From: an uncultured Bacteroidales bacterium
GTDB taxonomy: Bacteria > Bacteroidota > Bacteroidia > Bacteroidales > Muribaculaceae
DNA: 46,197 bases
Assembly: GCA_902776835.1 (NCBI GenBank)
Contig: CACYRK010000033.1
Span: 1-46,197, forward strand
Direction: 5' to 3'
The notes below the pieces were generated by a model. The model was not told the DNA's origin. It worked only from the letters and a program-made list of their open reading frames with translations, and made no database searches. The translations under genes were made by a program, and so were the position numbers. Positions 14,421 through 23,141 of the stretch are shown in pieces; position 1 is the stretch's first letter, and the number at the start of each line of letters is the position of its first letter.

Positions 14421-16952
14421 CAGCAAGCCCACTTGGTGCACCGCTGCGGTGACGAGCCAAGCGAGCACGGTGGTGTAGATGGCCGCCGTTAGTGCCCATT
14501 TCCATGACCCAGTCTCGTTTTTGATGGCTACAATGGTGGCCAGACACGGGAAATACAGCAGGATAAACAGCAGATAGCAGTAGGCGCTGAGCGGCGTGAT
14601 GCCGTCGGTGAGCATCTGTCGGCGCAGGCGGGTGTACTTCTCGCCGTCGTCGGAATAACTGTCGTCGTCGGCAAAACTGTCGTCATCGCTGTAAATCACG
14701 CCCACGCTCGATGCCACAATCTCCTTGGCGCCCACGCCGGCCAGCAGGCTCACGTCGAGTTTCCAGTTGAAGCCTTGAGGCTCAAATACCGGCTCGATGG
14801 TCTTGCCCATGCGGCCAATATAACTGTGTTCCTGCTGCTGTTGCGTGGTCAGGCTGTCGTCGTGCGGGAAGTAGCCCAGTGCCCACACAATGATGCTTGC
14901 CACCAGAATGATGCCTCCCATCTTTTTCAGGTATTCCTTGCCTTTTTCCCACGTGTGACGGCCCAGGGCCTTGCCGGTGGGCATGCGGTAGGGCGGCAAC
15001 TCCATCACGAAGGGTGTGTCCTCGCCCTTGATGATGTAGCGCGAGATGATTTTGCTCACAATCACAGCCACGATGATGCCCACCACGTAGAGCGACATCA
15101 TCACCCATGCGCGCCAGCGCAGCGCAAAGAATGTGCCCGTAATCATGATGTAGATGGGCAGGCGTGCCGAGCAACTCATAAATGGCAATATCATCATCGT
15201 AATCAGGCGGCTGCGGCGACTCTCGATGGTGCGCGTGGCCATCACGGCAGGCACGTTACAGCCGAAGCCCATAACCAGCGGAATGAACGACTTGCCATGC
15301 AAGCCCATGCGGTGCATGAGTTTGTCCATTATAAATGCCGCTCGGGCCATGTAGCCGCTGTCCTCCATCAGCGAGATAAAGAAGTAGAGGATAAGGATTT
15401 GCGGCAGGAACACAATTACCGAGCCCACACCGCCTATCACGCCGTCGACAATCATCGCCTTCAGCGCGCCCTCGGGCATGGTGGCGCCCACCCAGTCGTC
15501 CAGCCATTCCACGCCGGCCTCAATCCAGTCCATGGGATATTGTCCCAGGGCAAAGGTGACGTAGAACATGGTGAACAGGATGAGGAAAAATATCGGGAAT
15601 CCGGCCCAGCGGTTGCTCATCACGCGGTCGAGGCGGTGAGTGAACCGGTAAGTGTCCTTTTTCGTGCCCGTCTCGTGGCCCGCCTCACGCAGCGCGCCGT
15701 TGATGAAGCCATATTTGGCGTTCATTATCGCCGTTTCGCTGTCCTCGTGTGTGTCGCTGAGGATTTGCTCCTGGGCTTGTGTGAGCGCGGCTTGCACCTG
15801 CTCGCTGTTGGGCAGCGAGCGCATCACCTCCAGTGCTTCCTTGTCGTTCTCCAGCAGTTTGATGGCCAGGTAGCGGGTGCTGTAGCGCTGGCGCAGGTCG
15901 CTGTCGCGAAGCAGTTCGGCACGCACCAGGTCGATTCCCGCCTCCACATATTTCCCGTGGTTCACGTGGATGTGGCGGAAGTAGTTCTTCACCGGGCGGT
16001 CGCCGCTGGCGAAGTCCTCCTGGTGCTCCTCAGGCATGTCGTTGGTGTAACTGTCGTGCCACTGCTTGATGTCGATGGCCACCTCGGGATTCATGCGCCC
16101 TTGCGCGTCGAGGAAGTCAACGCCCTCATACATGTTGATGATGATGTGAAACAGCAGGTCCACGCCCTCGCCGCTGCGGAATGAGGTTGGCACCATCGGC
16201 ACGCCGAACAGTGTGCTCAGGCAGTCGATGTCGAGTTGGTCGCCGCGTTTCTCAAACTCGTCGTGCATGTTCAGGGCGCACACCATGCGCAGGTTCATGT
16301 CGATGAGTTGCGTGGTAAGGTAGAGGTTTCGCTCGAGGTTGCTCACGTCAATCACGTTGATGACCACGTCGGGGGTCTTGTCGATGATTTGTCGGCGCAC
16401 GTACAGTTCCTCGGGACTGTAGGCCGAGAGCGAGTAGGTGCCCGGCAGATCCACCAGGCGGAACTCGTAGCCCTGGAAATGCGCCGTGGCCTCGGTGGCG
16501 TCGACCGTGACACCGCTGTAGTTGCCCACGCGGGCATGCGCTCCGCTGGCGTGGTTGAAGAGCGACGTCTTGCCGCAGTTGGGGTTGCCCACCAGGGCCA
16601 CGTTAATCACGTGGCGGCGCTCGCGAGCGGCTTTCACCAGGCGGTCGTCGATAGGCACGTCTTCCACGGCATAGTTCTGCTCGTAGTCGTCGGTGTCGCG
16701 CAGACTCTCGCCGTGCGCCTGCACTTCCGAGGCCGCGATGATTTCAATCAGTTGCGCCTCGCTGCGACGCAGCGACACCTCGTAGCCCATGAGGCGGTAT
16801 TTCACCGGGTCGTGAAGGGGCGCGTTGAGCAGCGACTCAACCGTCTTGCCGCGTATGAATCCCATCTCCACAATGCGTTTGCGGAAGCCGCCGTGGCCCA
16901 GCACCTTCACAATCACGCCTTTCTCGCCTGTCTTCAGTTCCGATAGTCTCAT
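14415..16952 (-). CDS. feoAB: FeoA-FeoB fusion, ferrous iron transporter (845 aa)
   Basis: Residues 1-72 are a FeoA (SH3-like) domain, starting MRLSELKTGEKGVIVKV and including RRSEAQLIEI. A short linker leads to a GTPase domain with G1 GNPNCGKTS (122-130), G3 DLPG (168-171) and G4 in LNMHDE. The membrane part contains the nucleoside-transporter-like gates, including FMSCSARLPIY and a GCNVPA segment, and ends in a hydrophobic helix. The protein imports Fe2+ across the inner membrane. Fusion of FeoA to FeoB is usual in Bacteroidales. I use the ATG at 16952, the start of the FeoA domain, preceded by AAGGA; upstream codons to 17009 are out of domain. The promoter and a 20-bp palindrome lie directly upstream, suggesting metal-responsive control. 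Confidence 0.96.
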   Translation of the reverse strand: MRLSELKTGEKGVIVKVLGHGGFRKRIVEMGFIRGKTVESLLNAPLHDPVKYRLMGYEVSLRRSEAQLIEIIAASEVQAHGESLRDTDDYEQNYAVEDVPIDDRLVKAARERRHVINVALVGNPNCGKTSLFNHASGAHARVGNYSGVTVDATEATAHFQGYEFRLVDLPGTYSLSAYSPEELYVRRQIIDKTPDVVINVIDVSNLERNLYLTTQLIDMNLRMVCALNMHDEFEKRGDQLDIDCLSTLFGVPMVPTSFRSGEGVDLLFHIIINMYEGVDFLDAQGRMNPEVAIDIKQWHDSYTNDMPEEHQEDFASGDRPVKNYFRHIHVNHGKYVEAGIDLVRAELLRDSDLRQRYSTRYLAIKLLENDKEALEVMRSLPNSEQVQAALTQAQEQILSDTHEDSETAIMNAKYGFINGALREAGHETGTKKDTYRFTHRLDRVMSNRWAGFPIFFLILFTMFYVTFALGQYPMDWIEAGVEWLDDWVGATMPEGALKAMIVDGVIGGVGSVIVFLPQILILYFFISLMEDSGYMARAAFIMDKLMHRMGLHGKSFIPLVMGFGCNVPAVMATRTIESRRSRLITMMILPFMSCSARLPIYIMITGTFFALRWRAWVMMSLYVVGIIVAVIVSKIISRYIIKGEDTPFVMELPPYRMPTGKALGRHTWEKGKEYLKKMGGIILVASIIVWALGYFPHDDSLTTQQQQEHSYIGRMGKTIEPVFEPQGFNWKLDVSLLAGVGAKEIVASSVGVIYSDDDSFADDDSYSDDGEKYTRLRRQMLTDGITPLSAYCYLLFILLYFPCLATIVAIKNETGSWKWALTAAIYTTVLAWLVTAAVHQVGLLL

Positions 16953-16978
16953 GGTATTTATCCTTTTTATCCAATTTG

Positions 16979-17009
16979 CAAAATTACACCTACTCGCACC
17001 CCGCCACAA
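16979..17009 (-). promoter_or_regulatory. Promoter of feoAB
   Basis: On the minus strand: ATTG/TTG (-33, 17007-17009), 20 bp, then TAATTTTG (-7, 16979-16986). The ATG at 16952 follows after 26 bp, so the leader is short. The -33 overlaps the palindrome at 17008-17027. Confidence 0.75.
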
Positions 17010-17027
17010 TCCCTAATATTAGGGATT
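17008..17027. promoter_or_regulatory. 20-bp perfect palindrome, candidate feoAB operator
   Basis: AATCCCTAATATTAGGGATT reads identically on both strands and overlaps the feoAB -33 element. Position and symmetry fit a dimeric repressor such as a Fur- or DtxR/MntR-type metal regulator, but the sequence is not an obvious match to the classical box of either. Confidence 0.6.
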
Positions 17028-17087
17028 TTTCAAACCCCACCGCATCCCACCGCACACCCTCCGCCCAGCCCCCGCCCCGCCCACCCC

Positions 17088-17130
17088 GTCGGACAGGTCC
17101 GACCAGTCCGACCAGTCCGACCTGTCCGAC
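17088..17130. repeat. GTCCGAC-type repeat with 12-bp stem
   Basis: GTCGGACAGGTC (17088-17099) pairs perfectly with GACCTGTCCGAC (17119-17130). The loop holds further GTCCGACCA repeats with a 9-10 bp step. It sits in a C-rich, G-poor stretch (17028-17150) unlike its surroundings, and no ORF is present. Confidence 0.8.
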
Positions 17131-17167
17131 GCTAACACCCGCCCCTCATCCCCTAATGCGGTATCCT

Positions 17168-17272
17168 ATGACGCAAAAATGCCATATATGGCAATTTTGT
17201 GACCTAAAATCACCTCAAAACCCCAATTCCATGACGCAAAAATGCCATTTATGGCAATTTTGCGACCTAAAA
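17168..17272. repeat. Two 42-bp palindromic direct repeats before ATPase 1
   Basis: Copies at 17168-17209 and 17231-17272 differ at only two positions and are spaced 63 bp start to start. Each begins ATGACGCAAAAATGCC and ends TTTTGYGACCTAAAA. In copy 1 the centre GCCATATATGGC is a perfect palindrome; copy 2 has GCCATTTATGGC. The promoter of the downstream ATPase gene begins one base after copy 2, and its -7 region (TTTTTGCGAC) resembles the right end of the repeats. Confidence 0.9.
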
Positions 17273-17273
17273 C

Positions 17274-17304
17274 TTGCAAGATTCCTTAATTGTGAGTATT
17301 TTTG
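17274..17304 (+). promoter_or_regulatory. Promoter of DUF4143 ATPase 1
   Basis: TTG (17274-17276), 20 bp, TATTTTTG (17297-17304). The ATG at 17326 follows after 21 bp. Confidence 0.7.
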
Positions 17305-17325
17305 CGACAACAAAATGTCAATATT

Positions 17326-18579
17326 ATGATTATCGAACGTCCAAATTATCTTAATCGATTGATTAATAGCAAGCATAATGGGTTGATTAAGGTTGTGACC
17401 GGCCTGCGTCGCAGTGGAAAATCTTTCCTGCTTTTCCAATTGTTTCACCGCCATCTAATTGATGTGGGCGTTGACAGGTCACACATTATTGAAATTGCAC
17501 TTGATGACTTGATGAACGAGCGATTGCTGAACCCATTTAATATGCTCACTTTCATTCGGGAACGTGTCATTGATGACCAGCAGTATTATGTGTTGATCGA
17601 CGAAGTGCAGTTGATGGACCGTTTTACCGATGTTCTCAATAGTCTGTTGCATATTCCTAACGTCGACACCTATGTCACCGGTAGCAATTCGCGTTTTTTG
17701 TCCTCTGACATCGCCACCGAATTTCGTGGTCGCGGAGAGCAAATCCACATCTTTCCGTTGTCGTTCAGTGAGTTCTGCTCGGCCTATGATGGAGATCCTC
17801 GCGATGCCTGGAAAGAGTATTATACCTATGGTGGCCTGCCCATGCTCTTTTCATTAAGCGGAGATGAAAGTAAAGCCGAATATTTGCGGAACTTATATCG
17901 CACTGTGTATCTGAAAGATGTTCTTGAGCGTCATAGGATAAAAAATGAGAATGAGTTTGATGAACTAACGAGCATTCTCGCCTCGTCGATTGGTGGAGTC
18001 ACCAATCCCACAAAACTGTCCAAAACATTCAACAGCGTGAAGCATGTTAATGTATCAAGCAAGACTATTGCTCGCTATATCGGTTACTTGATTGATGCGT
18101 TTTTGGTTGAAAAATCTATTCGCTACAACATCAAGGGCAAACGATACATCAACACTCTCGCAAAGCATTATTTCTCCGATTTGGGCCTGCGTAATGCAAT
18201 TCTGGGCTTCCGTCAGCAAGAAGAAACACACCTGATGGAGAATGCTATCTACAATGAACTGAGAATTAGGGGGTTTAACGTTGATGTGGGTTGCGTTGAG
18301 CAGAAGACGACCAATGCCCAAGGCAATACCGTGAGAAAACTTCTGGAAGTTGATTTCGTGGCCAATCGGGGCAACAGGCGCTACTATGTCCAGTCGGCTT
18401 TTGCAATGCCCTCAATCGAGAAAGAGCAACAGGAGAAAAGGTCGCTTATGGCTGCTGATGACTCTTTTAAGAAATTCATTGTAGTCGGCAACGACATCAA
18501 GGCAAAACGCGACGAGAGCGGTATTGTTACCATGGGCGTTATCGACTTTATGTTGAACCCCGACAGCCTTGACTATTAA
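17326..18579 (+). CDS. AAA_14 / DUF4143 ATPase 1 (418 aa)
   Basis: The opening RPNYLNRL is typical of this family. Walker A is GLRRSGKS (residues 26-33) and Walker B is YVLIDEVQ with D92-E93. The C-terminal DUF4143 part contains RYIGYLIDAFLVEK and YFSDLGLRNAILG. Then comes a restriction-nuclease-like core, LEVDFVANRGNRRYYVQ, where the usual catalytic E/Q-V-K is Q-S-A. Catalysis by this domain is therefore doubtful. The physiological role of the family is unknown. I chose the ATG at 17326; a TTG at 17302 would start inside the -7 element. The gene stands alone and its base composition is more AT-rich than its neighbours, which suggests acquisition. ATPase 2 at 42177 is a distant relative. Confidence 0.9.
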   Translation: MIIERPNYLNRLINSKHNGLIKVVTGLRRSGKSFLLFQLFHRHLIDVGVDRSHIIEIALDDLMNERLLNPFNMLTFIRERVIDDQQYYVLIDEVQLMDRFTDVLNSLLHIPNVDTYVTGSNSRFLSSDIATEFRGRGEQIHIFPLSFSEFCSAYDGDPRDAWKEYYTYGGLPMLFSLSGDESKAEYLRNLYRTVYLKDVLERHRIKNENEFDELTSILASSIGGVTNPTKLSKTFNSVKHVNVSSKTIARYIGYLIDAFLVEKSIRYNIKGKRYINTLAKHYFSDLGLRNAILGFRQQEETHLMENAIYNELRIRGFNVDVGCVEQKTTNAQGNTVRKLLEVDFVANRGNRRYYVQSAFAMPSIEKEQQEKRSLMAADDSFKKFIVVGNDIKAKRDESGIVTMGVIDFMLNPDSLDY

Positions 18580-18657
18580 TCGTTGAGGAAATAGCACTAA
18601 ATCACGCTCAGTGAAAAATACAAAGATCTGAACAGTTTTGGAGCGAAGGTACTTCCG

Positions 18658-18722
18658 CTTACTCACGCTCGTTACTCACGCTCGAAACGCTCGAAACTGC
18701 GGTCGAAGTTACTCACGCTCGG
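18658..18722. repeat. Short ACTCACGCTCG repeats upstream of mutS
   Basis: TTACTCACGCTCG occurs three times (about 18660, 18672 and 18707), with AACGCTCGAAAC variants between. It is noncoding and lies just before the mutS promoter. The CGCTCG theme recalls the 2071-2403 array, but the units differ. Confidence 0.7.
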
Positions 18723-18737
18723 AAATGCTCAAATAAA

Positions 18738-18769
18738 TTTGGCATTTCGCTCGCTTATTCGTAACTTTG
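18738..18769 (+). promoter_or_regulatory. Promoter of the mutS operon
   Basis: TTTG (18738-18741), exactly 20 bp, TAACTTTG (18762-18769): a full match to the Bacteroidetes consensus, 23 bp before the ATG. Confidence 0.85.
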
Positions 18770-18792
18770 TCGGTTAATTCAATGGCAACACT

Positions 18793-21405
18793 ATGGCGCA
18801 CGACTCGACATTGACACCGATGATGAAGCAATTCATGGAGATGAAGGCAAAGCATCCCGATGCTGTGCTGCTGTTTCGCGTGGGTGACTTCTATGAGACA
18901 TATCTCGAGGACGCCGTGACGGCTTCGGAAATACTGGGCATCACGCTCACTCGCCGCAGCAACGGCGCCGCGGCGGCTACCGAGATGGCCGGCTTCCCGC
19001 ATCACGCTCTCGACACCTACCTGCCCAAACTGGTGCGGGCCGGAAAGCGTGTGGCCATCTGCGACCAACTCGAGGACCCAAAACTCACCAAGAAATTGGT
19101 CAAGCGCGGCATCACCGAACTCGTCACGCCCGGTGTGGTGGTGGGAAGCAACATCCTCGACCGCAAGGAGAACAACTTCCTGGCTGCCGTGCACTTCGAC
19201 AAGAAGCAGGTGGGCGTGAGTTTCCTCGACATCAGTACGGGCGAATTCCTCGTTGCGCAGGGCACCAGCGACTACGTCGACAAACTGCTGGGCAACTTTT
19301 CGCCCAAGGAGGTGCTGCTCGAGCGCAGCCAGCGCAAGCATTTCGAGGAGGCCTTCACCAGCCACTATCTCACCTTTGAGATGGACGACTGGATGTTTAC
19401 CTACGAGACGGCTCACGAGCGCCTGGTGACCCACTTCGAGACGCAGTCGCTCAAGGGCTTCGGCGTGGCGGCAATGCCCTGTGGCATCGTGGCTGCAGGC
19501 GTGATTCTGCAATACCTCGACCTCACGCAGCACACACAAATCAAGCACATCACCACGCTGTCGCGCATCGAGGCCGAGCGCTATGTGCGCCTCGACAAGT
19601 TCACGGTGCGCAACCTGGAGTTGGTGGAGCCTATGAGCGCCGACGGCAAGTCGTTGCTGGGCGTGCTCGACCGCACGCTCTCGCCCATGGGTGGCCGCAT
19701 GCTGTCGCGCTGGCTGCTCTTCCCGCTCAAGGATGTAAAGGCCATCAACCGCCGCCTCGACGTGGTGGAGCAATTCATGCGCGACCGCGAAGGGCGCGAA
19801 CTGCTCAAGCAGCAGTTGGAACTGGTGGGCGACATCGAGCGTCTGACGGCCCGCGTGGCATTGGGACGCATCACGCCGCGCGAACTGGTGCAACTGAAGA
19901 ACGCGCTGCGCGCCATGGAACCCATCAAGCGGCTGTGCCAGGCCAGCGACAACGAGGTGCTGCGAGCCATGGGCGACCAACTGAATCCCTGCCCGCTGGT
20001 GAGCGAGCGCATCGAGCGAGAGGTGAACCCCGACGCCCCGGCGCAGGTCAACCGCGGCAACGTGATTCTGCGCGGAGTCGATCCGCAACTCGACGAGTTG
20101 CGCGACATAGCGCACTCCAGCAAGGACTACCTCATGCAGTTGCAGCGGCGCGAGAGCGAACTCACCGGAATACCAAGCCTGAAAATCGGGTATAACAACG
20201 TCTTTGGATACTACATCGAGGTGCGAAACACGCATCGCGACAAGGTTCCCGCCGACTGGGTGCGCAAGCAGACACTGGTGAGCGCCGAGCGCTACATAAC
20301 GCAGGAACTCAAGGAGTACGAGGAGAAAATCCTGGGCGCCGAGGAGCGCATCCTCGTCATCGAGGCGCGCCTCTTTGCCGAACTGGTGACCGCGGTGGCC
20401 GAGTATATCCCCGCCATTCAGGTCGATGCCAACCTCGTTGCGCAACTCGATTGCCTACACGCATTCACCCAAGTGTCGCTCGACAACCGATACAACCGCC
20501 CCGAGGTCGACGACTCGCTCGATATCGACATCAAGGATGGCCGCCATCCCGTCATCGAGACCCAGTTGCCGCCGGGCGAAGAATATGTGCCTAACGACAT
20601 CGCGCTGAGCAACGACGGCCAGCAAATCATGATTATCACCGGTCCGAACATGGCCGGTAAGTCGGCATTGTTGCGCCAGACGGCCCTCATCGTGCTCATG
20701 GCGCAGATTGGCTGCTTTGTGCCCGCCACGCGAGCACGCATTGGCATCGTCGACAAGATTTTCACCCGTGTGGGCGCCAGCGACAACATCTCGCTTGGCG
20801 AGAGCACCTTCATGGTCGAGATGACCGAGGCGGCAAGCATTCTCAACAACCTGAGCCAGCGCAGCCTCATACTCTTCGACGAGTTGGGCCGAGGCACAAG
20901 CACCTACGACGGCATCTCCATCGCATGGTCGATTGTGGAGTACATCCACGAGCACCAGTGCCAGCCCAAGACGCTCTTTGCCACGCACTATCACGAACTC
21001 AACGAGATGGAGCGAAACTTCAAGCGCATCGTCAACTACAACGTGAGCGTGAAGGACCTGGGCGGCAAGGTGGTGTTCTTGCGCAAACTCGTGAAGGGCG
21101 GCAGCGAGCACAGTTTCGGCATTCATGTGGCCAAGTTGGCCGGCATGCCGCCGAGCATCGTCAAGCGCGCCGGCGATGTGCTGCACCAACTTGAGCAAAA
21201 CAACACTGGCGAGGTGACCACCAAGGACCTCAGCGACGTAGCCGCCACACGCAATGGCTATCAGTTGAGCATCTTCCAACTTGACGACCCGGTGCTCACG
21301 CAAATCCGCGACGAGATTCTGCACATCGACATCAACAACCTCACCCCCATGGAGGCGCTCAACAAACTTAACGACATTAAAGGAATACTTACAGGAAAAT
21401 ATTGA
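18793..21405 (+). CDS. mutS: DNA mismatch repair ATPase MutS (870 aa)
   Basis: The mismatch-wedging motif F-Y-E is present in GDFYETY (residues 31-37), which distinguishes true MutS1 from MutS2. The central lever and clamp domains are of normal length. The ATPase has Walker A GPNMAGKS (617-624) and Walker B/signature [12 protein letters not shown] starting at residue 696, then the [10 protein letters not shown] block. The C-terminus carries the short helix-turn-helix dimerisation segment ending in [13 protein letters not shown]. It binds base mismatches and starts repair with MutL (not in this window). The stop codon is followed after 2 bp by the U32 gene, so the two are translationally coupled. 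Confidence 0.97.
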   Translation: MAHDSTLTPMMKQFMEMKAKHPDAVLLFRVGDFYETYLEDAVTASEILGITLTRRSNGAAAATEMAGFPHHALDTYLPKLVRAGKRVAICDQLEDPKLTKKLVKRGITELVTPGVVVGSNILDRKENNFLAAVHFDKKQVGVSFLDISTGEFLVAQGTSDYVDKLLGNFSPKEVLLERSQRKHFEEAFTSHYLTFEMDDWMFTYETAHERLVTHFETQSLKGFGVAAMPCGIVAAGVILQYLDLTQHTQIKHITTLSRIEAERYVRLDKFTVRNLELVEPMSADGKSLLGVLDRTLSPMGGRMLSRWLLFPLKDVKAINRRLDVVEQFMRDREGRELLKQQLELVGDIERLTARVALGRITPRELVQLKNALRAMEPIKRLCQASDNEVLRAMGDQLNPCPLVSERIEREVNPDAPAQVNRGNVILRGVDPQLDELRDIAHSSKDYLMQLQRRESELTGIPSLKIGYNNVFGYYIEVRNTHRDKVPADWVRKQTLVSAERYITQELKEYEEKILGAEERILVIEARLFAELVTAVAEYIPAIQVDANLVAQLDCLHAFTQVSLDNRYNRPEVDDSLDIDIKDGRHPVIETQLPPGEEYVPNDIALSNDGQQIMIITGPNMAGKSALLRQTALIVLMAQIGCFVPATRARIGIVDKIFTRVGASDNISLGESTFMVEMTEAASILNNLSQRSLILFDELGRGTSTYDGISIAWSIVEYIHEHQCQPKTLFATHYHELNEMERNFKRIVNYNVSVKDLGGKVVFLRKLVKGGSEHSFGIHVAKLAGMPPSIVKRAGDVLHQLEQNNTGEVTTKDLSDVAATRNGYQLSIFQLDDPVLTQIRDEILHIDINNLTPMEALNKLNDIKGILTGKY

Positions 21406-21407
21406 CT

Positions 21408-22679
21408 ATGCAACGCAGCGACTTTGAAATAATGGCTCCCGTAGGCTCGTGGGAGTCGCTCACGGCGGCTTGGCAAGCCGGTGCCGATGCCATCTACTTC
21501 GGCATCGAGGGCTTGAACATGCGGTCGAAGTCGAGCGTCAACTTCACCATCGACGACCTTCACACCATAGCACAGTGGTGCCAGGAGCGCGGCATGAAGA
21601 GTTACCTCACGGTCAACACCATCGTCTACGACGAGGACGTGGCATATATGCGCCGCATCATCGACGCTGCCCGCGAGGCTCGCGTGAGCGCCATCATCGC
21701 CAGCGACATGGCGGCAATCGCCTATGCGCGCTCGATAGGCGTCGAGGTACACATCTCCACACAGGTCAACGTTAGCAACACCGAGGCCGTGCGCTACTAT
21801 GCCTCGATGGCCGACGTCATGGTCATGGCGCGTGAACTGTCGCTCGAGCAGGTCTACCACATCCACGAGGCCATCGTGCGCGACGGCATAACAGGCCCAG
21901 CCGGACGGCCGGTGCGCATCGAGATGTTCTGCCACGGAGCGTTGTGCATGGCGGTGTCGGGAAAGTGCTACCTGAGTCTGCACGAGACCGGGGCGAGCGC
22001 CAATCGTGGCGCGTGTCGACAGATTTGTCGGCGCGGTTACATTGTCACCGACCGCGAGACGGGCGACGAACTGGCTATCGACAACCAGTACATCATGTCG
22101 CCAAAAGACCTCAAGACCATCCATTTCCTCAACAAGATGGTCGACGCCGGAGTCACGGTGTTCAAAATCGAAGGGCGCGCCCGCGGGCCAGAATATGTGA
22201 GCACCGTGGTGGGCTGCTACAACGAGGCCCTGCAGGCCATCGTCGACGGCACCTACAGCGAGGAGCGCATCGCCCAGTGGGACGCGCAGTTGCGGCGGGT
22301 GTTCAACCGCGGCTTCTGGAACGGATATTACCTGGGCCAGAGGCTCGGCGAATGGACACCGAAATACGGCTCCAGCGCAACGCACGTCAAGGTCTATGCC
22401 GCAAAGGGAATACGCCACTTCGGCCGACTGGGAGTCGCCGAGTTTCTCGTCGAGGCCGGCGAGGTCAACGTGGGCGACGAGGTGCTGATTATCGGCCCAA
22501 CCACGGGTGCCGTGCCGCTGACAATCGACGAGATTCGTGTCGACCTCAAGCCGGTGCCGCGAGCCGTCAAGGGCGACCACTTCTCGATAAAAACTCCGGT
22601 GAAAATTCGCCCCAGCGATAAACTTTATCTCTGGCAGCGAGTCGAAGAAGTAAAGAAAGGACACAAGGAAATCAAGTAG
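21408..22679 (+). CDS. U32 family protein, TrhP/RlhA-like (423 aa)
   Basis: The U32 signature is complete: E172-x-F-C-x-G-A-L-C-M-A-V-S-G-K-C-Y-L-S, then the second cysteine pair in NRGACRQICRR (C203 and C207). The TIM-barrel start MAPVGSWESLTAAWQAGADA and the C-terminal beta-barrel (residues ~335-415) match the long U32 type. Despite the name 'peptidase', characterised members hydroxylate RNA: TrhP makes 5-hydroxyuridine at tRNA position 34 and RlhA acts on 23S rRNA. They use prephenate and a Fe-S cluster. Which RNA is modified here cannot be decided from sequence. ATG at 21408 is chosen; TTG at 21402 overlaps mutS. Confidence 0.9.
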   Translation: MQRSDFEIMAPVGSWESLTAAWQAGADAIYFGIEGLNMRSKSSVNFTIDDLHTIAQWCQERGMKSYLTVNTIVYDEDVAYMRRIIDAAREARVSAIIASDMAAIAYARSIGVEVHISTQVNVSNTEAVRYYASMADVMVMARELSLEQVYHIHEAIVRDGITGPAGRPVRIEMFCHGALCMAVSGKCYLSLHETGASANRGACRQICRRGYIVTDRETGDELAIDNQYIMSPKDLKTIHFLNKMVDAGVTVFKIEGRARGPEYVSTVVGCYNEALQAIVDGTYSEERIAQWDAQLRRVFNRGFWNGYYLGQRLGEWTPKYGSSATHVKVYAAKGIRHFGRLGVAEFLVEAGEVNVGDEVLIIGPTTGAVPLTIDEIRVDLKPVPRAVKGDHFSIKTPVKIRPSDKLYLWQRVEEVKKGHKEIK

Positions 22680-22711
22680 ATTTCAGATTATAGATTATAG
22701 ATTAGAGATTT

Positions 22712-23125
22712 ATGATAATGCGAAGTTTTTTCAAGCAGAGTTTGCTCGTAATTGCCGCCGTGGCCTGCCTCACGCTGCTCATGTCGGCCGATACGGGCTA
22801 CTCGCAGGCCACCTTCCCGGTCAAGTCGCACGACTTCGGCGTGATTAAGGAGGAAGGCGGCCCAGTGAGCACGACATTCGAATTTGTCAACACCGGCAAC
22901 AAGCCGCTGATAATTGTTGACGCTTACGCATCCTGTGGCTGCACGCGTCCCGAGTTCCCCACCAAGCCCATCAAGCCGGGCAAGAAAGGGAAAATCAAGG
23001 TCACTTACAGCCCGCTGGGGCGGCCGGGTGCCTTCCGCAAGACGGTGAAGGTGGTGACCAATGGCCGCGAGAAGCGTGTCACACTCACCATCGAGGGCAC
23101 GGTGAAACCGGGCTCGCGCAAGTAA
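22712..23125 (+). CDS. DUF1573 exported protein, single domain (137 aa)
   Basis: Signal peptide at about residues 1-31, ending near GYSQA. One Ig-like DUF1573 domain follows with its hallmark block: FPVKSHDFGVIKEEGGPVS, FVNTGNKPLIIVDAYASCGC, PIKPGKKGKIKVTYSPLGRPG. The SCGC motif is characteristic. Such domains are common in Bacteroidetes envelopes and of uncertain role. It follows the U32 gene by 32 bp of AT-rich sequence containing ATTATAG repeats. Either ATG at 22712 or 22718 can start it. The next gene is a longer member of the same family, so this is probably an old tandem duplication. Confidence 0.88.
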   Translation: MIMRSFFKQSLLVIAAVACLTLLMSADTGYSQATFPVKSHDFGVIKEEGGPVSTTFEFVNTGNKPLIIVDAYASCGCTRPEFPTKPIKPGKKGKIKVTYSPLGRPGAFRKTVKVVTNGREKRVTLTIEGTVKPGSRK

Positions 23126-23141
23126 TAAAGCATTGCGAGTG

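Noticed and set aside
14775..16184. 469-residue open frame on the plus strand
   Set aside because: Antisense to feoAB; histidine- and valine-rich composition typical of a shadow frame.
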